DNA from: Virgisporangium aurantiacum | Lineage (GTDB): Bacteria > Actinomycetota > Actinomycetes > Mycobacteriales > Micromonosporaceae | NCBI RefSeq assembly: GCF_016863635.1 | Contig: NZ_BOPG01000012.1 | Location: 736,908 to 800,907, forward strand | Length of the DNA stretch: 64,000 nucleotides | Direction of reading: 5' to 3' | Shown here: positions 19,201-24,477 of the stretch, one piece after another | How the letters are laid out: every line of letters begins with the position of its first letter | Position numbering within the stretch: position 1 is the stretch's first letter | Translations under genes and position numbers: made by a program | The notes under the pieces: model-generated | What the model was told of the DNA's origin: nothing | The model's database searches: none | What the model saw: the letters and a program-made list of their open reading frames with translations, nothing else

Positions 19201-22200
19201 AGCGTCCGGCGTCGGCACCCGCGGCACGGGCGACGACGCTGGCGGCGGTCGTGCCGGACGTCTCCCCGAACCGCCAGTACGCCCGCGGACCGTCGTCGAC
19301 GACCGAGCTGCGGTAGTGCGACCCGGTGCCGTACGTGTACCTGGTGCAGTTGGGAGCGGGGCCGGGGGCGCAGACGGAGGTCAGCCGCGAGCCCTCGTAC
19401 CCGTACGTCCACAGTGGACCATCGTTGGCCTGCACCGTGGCGACGCGTCCGCCGTCCCACGTCAGGGTGAGCCGGCGACCGCTGGTGTCGTTGCGGATCT
19501 CCACGACGTGGTCGTCGGCGTCGTGGCGCAGCGTCTCGGTCAGCCCGTACGGATCGACGACCGTGACGAGCCGGCCGAGGACGTCGAAGACCCAGCGACT
19601 GCCGCTGGCGTCGCGCTGGGTCCACCGGCCGGTCGCCGAGTCGTAGGTGAGCGTGAGCGCCTGCCCCGGCGGCGCGGCGTACGTGCCGTCGGGGTTACGG
19701 CCGTAGCGCACCTGCCGTCCGGTCGCGAGCGTCACCACGACGCTGCCGGACGTGTCGATGTCACGCGACAGGCGCGTGTCCACCCGCGACGCCCAGCCGA
19801 TGCCGAACGCGCTGTCCCGGCGCGGGTCGAGGCTGTTGTACGTACGCACGATCGTGAGATCCGGGCCCACCGTCGGCACCGACGCGTCGGTCACCGTGGT
19901 GGAGTAGTTGCCGATGTTCGGGTCGAGTCCGGGCGCCTGCACGGAGTCGGGGCTGCCGGCCAGGCGGGCGGTGATCTCCGGCTGCGGCACCTGGGTGCGC
20001 AACTGCAGCGGCCCTGTGTAGGGACCCGGATCGCCGCCGTCGTGCGCCCGCACCCACCAGTGGTACGTCGTCGACCAGCGCAGTGACCCGGCCGGCGGCG
20101 TCCAGGTCTGCCCGGTCCAACCGGACTCGTGGCAGTCGACCGGCGCCTCGGCGCTGCCCGCACAGAGCTTGAAGTCGTACTTGAGCGTGGCGTTCGCCGG
20201 CCAGTTGTCGGGGTTGACGCCCTCGGCGTAGAGCGTCGGTGCGATCGACGCCACCGCGGCTCCGGTGCCGGGCTGCTCGTAGTTCACCGCCGGTGCGACG
20301 TTCGTGACCTTCATGGGCGCGGTGCCCTTGGGCACGCCGTACGTGGTGTTGAAGTCGCGGCCCTGCGGGTCGACCATCGTCAGTTCGAGGCTGTACTCGT
20401 CGGGCGGCAGCGGCGGGATCGGCACGTCGATGGTGCCGGTGCCCATCGGTGCGATGGCGGTCGGCGGGGCGATCCACGCGGACGTGGCCACCACCTGGCC
20501 GGCGCGCTTGACGGTGAGGCCGAGCCGGTATCCCCCGCCGGCCGGCCACGGCGACGACCCGAGGTTGGTGGTGCGGACCCGGACGCGCCCCGGTGTGTTG
20601 TTCGTCGGTTGCAGCAACTCGTCGGCCTCGTACGACGCGCCCTCCGGCGCGTACGTCACGTCGAGGTGCGGCGGGTTGGCCGATCCGGCGGCGGCGAACC
20701 GCTTGTAGCCGGCCGCGTCCCGCTCGTTCGACGCGCGAAGGCTCAGCCCGTGGAACGGCGCGCCGTGCGTCCACCGGGTCGCGTCGTCGGCGTTGACGCT
20801 GAACGGCTCCCAGCCGGCCGGGCACGACCCGCCGCTGCCGCGGTGCGCGAAGGACCGGGTGTCGTACGCCTTGTTCACCGGCGCGCCGGGCCACAGCATC
20901 GACCTGCCGGCCCAGGGCGCCGCGACCTCGAACAGCGTTGCGGGCGCCGGCACGCACGACGCCGCCCACGAGTTGAACACCACCAGCGAGGCACCGTTGA
21001 CGTACTGGTTCTGCAGCCGGGTGGCCAACTGTCCGAAGTGGAAGTAGGCCCGCCCGGCGGCCCCGCTGCCGTCGAGCGACCCGACCTGCAGGTCCAGCGC
21101 ACTGGACTGTTCGCCGTATCCGGGCATGACGAACGTGTCGTCGCTGTCGACGCCGATCGTGGTGGCGCCGGCCTGGATCACCATCTCGGCCGCCACCGGG
21201 AAGGCCCGGGCCGGGTCCTGGAGCCACGCCGGGTCGGCCACGACGCGCAGCACCACCGCCCCGGTCGGGCCGACGTCGATCCGTTGCCCCGCCCCGGGTG
21301 CGACGGCGCCGGCGGCGTCCACAATGGACAGTGGTGGGACGACCATCCGCACCGTGCCGTCGGCGCCGACCAGGTTGATGCCGCCGTCCGGCGTCGCCTC
21401 GGCCGCCACCCCGCGCAACGAGAGCGGCAGCGCCAGAGCGCCACCGGCCGACGCCGACCGCAGGAGTACCTGCTGCCGGGCACCGGACCGGGTCGCCGTC
21501 ACCCGCAGGTCGGTTCCCGGCCGGATGCCGGCGAACGTCGCCGTGTCACCGTCCACAGTGGACCGGACAGCGGCACCACCGTCGACACCGATGCCGACGG
21601 ACTGGTCGGCACCGGTGCCCATCTCGACCAGCGGGGCACCCGCCGACCCGCGGGCGATCGCGAGCCGGTACGGCACGCGGACCGGTCGCAGCACGTCCCC
21701 GTCCGGCTCCAGGCGCGTCTCGATCGGTTGCCAGGTGCCGTCGGGCAGTTCGACGTTGACGGGGTCGGTGTACATCCGCAGCGTGCGGGTGCCGTCGGGG
21801 TTGGCGAACACCGTGGTCCGCGCGTCGCGTTGATCCGCCAGTTCCCGGCTGTGCCGTTCGTCGAAGCTCGCGGGCATGGGCTGGCGCGTGACCGCGGTCG
21901 GAACCGTCCGTGCCGCCTGCGGGTCGCCGACGACGCGGGCCGGCACCGCCACCTCGTCGGCGACGGCGCCCGCGGGCCGCGCGGTGCGGCGCGCCGATGC
22001 CGCGACCGGTGCCCGGGTGTCCGCCGCCCCGGTACGGTGGCCGGATCCGGTCGCCGAACCGGTGGCCTGCCGCGGCGCCTGGTCGGCGGCTCCCGCCGGC
22101 CGGCTCCGCGGGTTCCCCGGCGGCAGCAGGGCGAGCGGCTCGCCGGTAAGGACGAGCAGCAGGGCGAACAGAACGATCAGACCGCGGTGACGTGCACGCG

Positions 22201-22264
22201 ATGAGCGTCCCCGATGTCGTCGTTGCGGTGCCGGCACGCCGTCGTGCACCGTTTGCCCACGCAT
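13256..22264 (-). CDS. RHS/YD-repeat polymorphic toxin-like protein with C-terminal nuclease domain
   Basis: 3002 residues. A signal/anchor helix (GLIVLFALLLVL, about 29-40) is followed by a DNRLRE-like domain (about 360-530, TFVMPGYGEQSS), beta-sandwich segments, a DUF6531-type start of the RHS region (NSLDPRRDSAFGIGW, near 805), a LamG insertion (PRAYWRFGETSG, about 990-1190) and some 1200 residues of YD repeats. The RHS core signature GNRYAYGAGDPVGATDPDG ends near residue 2620. The tail after it is a low-complexity linker, then a DNA/RNA non-specific endonuclease-type domain with RGHLIGRELGG near 2917 and NLVPLWQNQVN after it. GGAG precedes the ATG. The protease gene follows after 7 bp, and no immunity gene lies where one is usually found. 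Export and contact killing are inferred. Confidence 0.9.
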   Translation of the reverse strand: MRGQTVHDGVPAPQRRHRGRSSRARHRGLIVLFALLLVLTGEPLALLPPGNPRSRPAGAADQAPRQATGSATGSGHRTGAADTRAPVAASARRTARPAGAVADEVAVPARVVGDPQAARTVPTAVTRQPMPASFDERHSRELADQRDARTTVFANPDGTRTLRMYTDPVNVELPDGTWQPIETRLEPDGDVLRPVRVPYRLAIARGSAGAPLVEMGTGADQSVGIGVDGGAAVRSTVDGDTATFAGIRPGTDLRVTATRSGARQQVLLRSASAGGALALPLSLRGVAAEATPDGGINLVGADGTVRMVVPPLSIVDAAGAVAPGAGQRIDVGPTGAVVLRVVADPAWLQDPARAFPVAAEMVIQAGATTIGVDSDDTFVMPGYGEQSSALDLQVGSLDGSGAAGRAYFHFGQLATRLQNQYVNGASLVVFNSWAASCVPAPATLFEVAAPWAGRSMLWPGAPVNKAYDTRSFAHRGSGGSCPAGWEPFSVNADDATRWTHGAPFHGLSLRASNERDAAGYKRFAAAGSANPPHLDVTYAPEGASYEADELLQPTNNTPGRVRVRTTNLGSSPWPAGGGYRLGLTVKRAGQVVATSAWIAPPTAIAPMGTGTIDVPIPPLPPDEYSLELTMVDPQGRDFNTTYGVPKGTAPMKVTNVAPAVNYEQPGTGAAVASIAPTLYAEGVNPDNWPANATLKYDFKLCAGSAEAPVDCHESGWTGQTWTPPAGSLRWSTTYHWWVRAHDGGDPGPYTGPLQLRTQVPQPEITARLAGSPDSVQAPGLDPNIGNYSTTVTDASVPTVGPDLTIVRTYNSLDPRRDSAFGIGWASRVDTRLSRDIDTSGSVVVTLATGRQVRYGRNPDGTYAAPPGQALTLTYDSATGRWTQRDASGSRWVFDVLGRLVTVVDPYGLTETLRHDADDHVVEIRNDTSGRRLTLTWDGGRVATVQANDGPLWTYGYEGSRLTSVCAPGPAPNCTRYTYGTGSHYRSSVVDDGPRAYWRFGETSGTTAASVVARAAGADAGRYDGVVLGGDGAIAGTTDRAAVFDGVSSRVSLPDKLTTQSMSLTAELWFKTTGAGVLISTQNGGPFPAAATAWSPVLYVGTDGYLYGGFPVPNPTGPRQAVSNGTVDDGAWHHAVLSAAVDTQTLYVDGEPQRVTASGLIDHRGQLHVTVGAGHAKDWPATDGDRFHFAGSIDELALYEHGLGPLAVRQHFDAARSIDRLTGITLPQDDRRYATLTYDDGLDRVRSLTDNWNRTWRLDPPTRDQATRTVVMHGPYPDWTYTFDADRGGRIVSQAHDGAVQRYGYNAAGYLSSVVDANGREARFTTDERGNTLSTTTCRTAGSCNTAYATYFHNAADPLDPRNDRVTSRSDARSSGPDDTRYRIGYDYDPAGRPARTTYPVPAGVAAPPTETWRYATGTEAAEGGGTVPAGLLLTATGRRGQTTEHTYTRTGDLAGSVSPTGLRTRYAYDGLGRVREVTTANSGGAVFGSTVTTWTERSQVDSVTEPAVTNPVTGTRHQRVTRYSYDGNGNSTGVTVSDTTPAADGGDPPRTTTFGYDAHDRLARTTYPDGRSETRAYSADGLQVDTTDPAGIVWHDRYDDGRRLLTRTVEGAGVDPLNPAATILALEYRSYDPAGQLATVTDAMGRLTRYTYYDDGLPATVTRENYQAPDGTVRAVPLRRVSYDPAGNPTEVVEAGGRTATYTYDPAGLPLTETLDPSGVNRVTGFLRDADGNPTRIRRTGAAQPDREEITYLGYGPDDQRTREDAVLGAGVQVSTVTTYDERGLPVGVRDRSGQTTTFAYDPTGAVVSATGPAVDVWQGGVRTTGVRPTAVTGRNTFGEPTHERDPNGGVTVNGFDTMGRPETFTPPTYTPPGGAPLTATTRIGYDALGRPERVTDPLGRVTTSTYDPHGNLLTRTLPAVDGAPSTTRFTWTRTGEPLSTTTPGGAQVRSTYDQLGREVTRTQVERVPVLAYYITRIEYEDGGQPVRVISPLGNVTASTYNGLGEQTGVTDATGRTATFGYDIAGRTRSMRDPGGLETVIAYDPLGRPVEIADRKGDTLLRSSTVEYDAGGRPIAETSPQGRRTTSGYDAAGRMTSRTATVDASHTITIGLGYDAAGNRTRYVDGNGHATDYTYTAWGLPESTVEPATAAHPGAAERTWTTGYDAAGQAVEELLPGGVRRTRQFDAQGRPTLERGTGAEAGTADRRLGYDPDGRLTTVGGPAGDTTYRFDDRGQLVESTGAGGAATYGYTGEGNLEWRRDAAGTTTFTYDPVGRPASMSDPVTGRTVDYGYTTGGLLGTVTDRSSTRVRRVIGHDDLGRVSSDTVEQRIDSGVPARVLHGTTYGYDLDGHVTTRTQTQQGTSATQAYGYDGAGRLTSWTAPDARVTAYGWDDAGNRTRAGPTTFTYDERDRLLGDGVNRYTYSARGTLGRVGPAGTGPAVGADSRVTRFDAFERLVADGPTEYTYDGLDRQATRGGDAFRYDGQGNSVVSDGRRVISRDVDGAPFADRATGAASGHLLYADEHGDVTGRYLSASVTGTRTFDPFGTPTGSSGETSSLGYQSGWTDPDTGSVNMAARWYSPATGGFLSRDTWTLEPAPTGDGNRYAYGAGDPVGATDPDGHRPCGVRRPCVVKPKGGPRQPMPGGKPAGPQSGGSGSKPGTSNRAGNAGREASRWGWWPWIGPSRDTDVDADSGYARRIGPSASNSFSGEGGGNSFSGVGGGDSLNQGGGAGSRNRFETRPEARPLPGWLPPLVKPVLPPAPADTITPREPAVRILTGSTNVVDPGPQQTIDALNTTVAPADDDEDTATTPVGTLSMLGVLWIVEAGKAGRNWRLSVYDGSSDPEQSVYAGRRSGCLNGTWSGDPIRYMPLERSIAGGPGRATGAEACYQGAIPPTGTKAGSYDPPGFVGSKGIARGHLIGRELGGNGSDPRNLVPLWQNQVNSSSMYHGVEKQVHDKVVSGETVYYRVEPVYDGPNPFPRLLKIVVATNEGTLVFIIENKK
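15827..15839. repeat. CTCCACAGTGGAC, near-exact copy of the palindrome
   Basis: The 11-bp core TCCACAGTGGA is intact and the first base differs. In the RHS frame it encodes Ser-Thr-Val-Glu with Thr ACT. Confidence 0.6.
19407..19419. repeat. GTCCACWGTGGAC palindrome, copy 3
   Basis: Exact copy in the RHS gene. It is read in a different frame here (Gly-Pro-Leu-Trp-Thr), so the conserved element is the DNA and not the peptide. Confidence 0.7.
21551..21563. repeat. GTCCACWGTGGAC palindrome, copy 4
   Basis: Exact copy near the 5' end of the RHS gene, encoding Ser-Thr-Val-Asp. A one-mismatch relative (GTCCACAATGGAC) lies 230 bp away at 21317-21329. Confidence 0.7.
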
Positions 22265-22354
22265 TGCTTGTCTCCGATCGGTCGATACCGGAGACCGACG
22301 CTAAGGGCCGCCGGAGCGCCGTGGCCGGTTCGCGGGCGGCCTGAATCGGCCAAC

Positions 22355-22368
22355 GGCCGGATCCGGCC
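22355..22368. promoter_or_regulatory. 14-bp palindrome upstream of the RHS gene, candidate operator
   Basis: GGCCGGATCCGGCC, flanked on both sides by CCAACGG-like bases, is centred 97 bp before the RHS ATG. It matches the core of the palindrome at 8343-8360. It also lies about 50 bp upstream of the divergent gene at 22415, so it could serve both. Confidence 0.6.
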
Positions 22369-22414
22369 AACGGGACCGCTTCCGCGGATGGCGTAGCCTG
22401 CGAGAGGTCGTCGA

Positions 22415-23086
22415 GTGGAAGGTGCTTACGTGCAAGGGTTTCAGGATGTGTTCGCCCGACACGTCGCCACCGCGTTGGCCCGCCAGCTCGCACTCGGCGA
22501 CCTGCTCGGCGACCGGGGCTGGTCGCTCGACATCGGTACGGGCACAGCGACGTTCGGCACCGACCTCAGGTTCCGGGTCCAGTTGCTGGGCACCGAGAGC
22601 GAGGACGACGGCACCTGGTTGTGGGCCTGGGCGAACACCGGGAGCGCTCTGCCGCCGGCGCTGCTCCATGCCGCCGACGGGCTCCGGGAACACGGACGGC
22701 AAACCGGTCCGGCGGAGCTGACGGAGCCGACGTTCCGGCTCGACCGGGCCGACGGCCACCAACTCTCACTGCTGGCCTCCGGCCTGACCGGACGCTGCTA
22801 CTACCGCGGGCCGTATCCCGGTGGCGCGTTGTTCTTCCAGCTCGAGGACGTCCCGGCACAGGTGCTCGCGCCGGCGCGGCCGGAACGGGTGCTGTCGGTG
22901 CTGGGGCAGGTCATCCAGGCGTACGACGTCGACCATCGCACGGTCGTCGAGAGCTTTCTCGCGCAGCAGGGATGGCAGGTCGACGCCGCAGCCGGATCCG
23001 TGACCGGCCGGCACCCCGACGGGTCGACCGTGCTGGTGAACCTCGACGGTTACGGACGGATCCGCGACATCGGCGGCCAACTATGA
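22415..23086 (+). CDS. DUF6882-like cytosolic protein
   Basis: 223 residues from GTG 22415; a second GTG at 22430 has an equally good ribosome binding site (GGAAGG). The segment GWSLDIGTGTATFGTDL..FRVQLLGTES...TWLWAWAN recalls the DUF6882 family from memory. The protein is acidic, has no signal peptide or membrane segment, and ends with a short beta-rich domain (VNLDGYGRIRDIGGQL). It is divergent from the RHS toxin-like gene and shares its promoter region with the 14-bp palindrome. That makes it the only plausible neighbour to be an immunity protein, but this is only inference from position. Confidence 0.7.
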   Translation: MEGAYVQGFQDVFARHVATALARQLALGDLLGDRGWSLDIGTGTATFGTDLRFRVQLLGTESEDDGTWLWAWANTGSALPPALLHAADGLREHGRQTGPAELTEPTFRLDRADGHQLSLLASGLTGRCYYRGPYPGGALFFQLEDVPAQVLAPARPERVLSVLGQVIQAYDVDHRTVVESFLAQQGWQVDAAAGSVTGRHPDGSTVLVNLDGYGRIRDIGGQL

Positions 23087-23107
23087 CGGAGACCCCGCAA
23101 CTGCTCG

Positions 23108-23649
23108 TCAGCCGGGCACCGGGATCTCGCGCACGACGCGGGCCGGGTTCCCGACCGCGACCACGTTCGCGGGCAGGTCCCGGGTGACCACGGCGCCCGC
23201 GCCGACCACCGTGTTCGCGCCGATCGTCACGCCGGCCAGCACGATCGCGCCGCTGCCCAGCCACACGTTGTCGCCGATGACGATGGGCCGGGCGGCCTCC
23301 CACTTCGCCCGCCGGAGCTCGGGATCCACCGGGTGGGTCGGCGTGAGCAGCTGGACGTTCGTGCCGATCTGCACGTCGTCGCCGATGGTGATCGGGGCGA
23401 CGTCGAGCGCGACCAGGCCGTAGTTCGCGAACGTGCGGGCGCCGACGCGGAGGTGGCCGCCGTAGTCGACGTACAGCGGCGGGCGGATGACCGTGTCCGG
23501 GCCCCCGCGCCCAGCAGCTCGGCCAGCACCCGGTTCCGCTCGTCGTGCTGCCGCGGCGGCCCCGGCAGCGTGCACACCACCACGATGCGCACCGCGCAAC
23601 CGGTGCCCCCGTGGGACACGGTGCCGGTGACGCTGATGGGCGACGCCAT
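23108..23649 (-). pseudogene. Sugar O-acetyltransferase (maltose acetyltransferase type), truncated and frameshifted
   Basis: The frame ending at 23108 encodes the left-handed beta-helix half of a maltose/galactoside O-acetyltransferase: VIRPPLYVDYGGHLRVGAR, DDVQIGTNVQLLTPTHP with the catalytic His, WLGSGAIVLAGVTIGANTVVGAG and AVGNPARVVREI. The preceding homologous stretch, HDERNRVLAELLG, lies in another frame. Adding one base to the C/G run at 23501-23512 would restore LLGRGGPDTVIRPP. The N-terminal maltose-acetyltransferase domain of about 50 residues is missing, replaced by unrelated sequence next to a TetR-type operator. The gene is therefore probably dead, although a sequencing error could explain the frameshift alone. 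Confidence 0.7.
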
Positions 23650-23670
23650 CCACACCGGCCGTCGTTCTCC

Positions 23671-23689
23671 ATGCGTACGAGCGTACATA
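23671..23689. promoter_or_regulatory. TetR-type operator identical to that of the 54.7-kb TetR gene
   Basis: ATGCGTACGAGCGTACATA contains the dyad GTACG-AG-CGTAC. The same 19 bases, plus one more on the left, occur at 54666-54685 over the start of the TetR gene. Here the box precedes a TATAAA -10-like element (23688-23693) facing the methyltransferase gene, a position suited to repression. Confidence 0.65.
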
Positions 23690-23733
23690 TAAATTGGATC
23701 GACGCGCGGCCGCCGCTCGGGAAGGCTGCCCCG

Positions 23734-24477
23734 ATGAGACAGGACGAGATCTGGGACGAGCGCGCGGCGCGGCGGTACGACACCCCCGGCACCGGGATGT
23801 TCGCGCCGGAGGTGCTCGGCCCCGCCGTCGACCGGCTCGCCGCGCTCGCCGAGGGCGGGCGGGCACTGGAGTTCGCGATCGGAACCGGGCGGGTCGCGGT
23901 TCCGCTCGCCGAGCGGGGCGTGCCGGTCACCGGCATCGAGCTGTCGGAGGCGATGCTCGCCCAGCTCCGCACCAAGGCCGACGAGAGCACGATCCCGGTG
24001 GTAGCCGGCGACATGGCCACCGCCACCGCACCCGGGCGGTACACGCTGGTGTACCTCGTCTTCAACACGATCTCCAACCTGCTCACCCAGCGCGAGCAGG
24101 TCGCGTGCTTCCGCAACGCGGCCCGGCACCTCCTCCCCGGCGGCAGGTTCGTCGTCGAGTTGGAGGTGCCGGAACTCCGGAAGCTCACGCCCGGGCAGAG
24201 CGCCGTGGTGGTCGGGTCGCGGCCCGGCTACATCGGGCTCGACACCTACGACGTGCTGCGCCAGCACCTCGTGTCGCACCACTTCCGGTTCGACGACACG
24301 GGGACTGCCGAACTGTTCCGCTCGCCGCACCGCTACGTCTGGCCGGCCGAACTGGACCTGATGGGCCAACTGGCCGGGTTCGACCTGGAGACCCGGCACG
24401 CCGACTGGTCCGGGTCCGAGTTCGGGGCAGAGTCACCGTCGCACGTCTCGGTGTACCGGCTCCCACGTGAGAACTGA
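23734..24477 (+). CDS. SAM-dependent class I methyltransferase
   Basis: 247 residues; GGAAGG lies 8 bases before the ATG. The Rossmann-type SAM site is seen as ALEFAIGTGRVAVPLAERG (motif I, about 49-67), the acidic GIELSEAMLAQ (motif II), VAGDMATATA and the motif-IV-like YTLVYLVFNTISNL. The C-terminal part resembles small-molecule or tRNA-like methyltransferases in the UbiE/Methyltransf_25 group. The substrate is unknown. Its promoter contains the shared TetR operator, so it is likely controlled by the TetR gene 31 kb away. Its last 45 bases overlap the end of the convergent acylase gene. Confidence 0.85.
   Translation: MRQDEIWDERAARRYDTPGTGMFAPEVLGPAVDRLAALAEGGRALEFAIGTGRVAVPLAERGVPVTGIELSEAMLAQLRTKADESTIPVVAGDMATATAPGRYTLVYLVFNTISNLLTQREQVACFRNAARHLLPGGRFVVELEVPELRKLTPGQSAVVVGSRPGYIGLDTYDVLRQHLVSHHFRFDDTGTAELFRSPHRYVWPAELDLMGQLAGFDLETRHADWSGSEFGAESPSHVSVYRLPREN

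Noticed and set aside
22911..24399. Long minus-strand frames through the methyltransferase gene
   Set aside because: Only the part below 23.65 kb has acetyltransferase homology; the rest is the complement of the methyltransferase.
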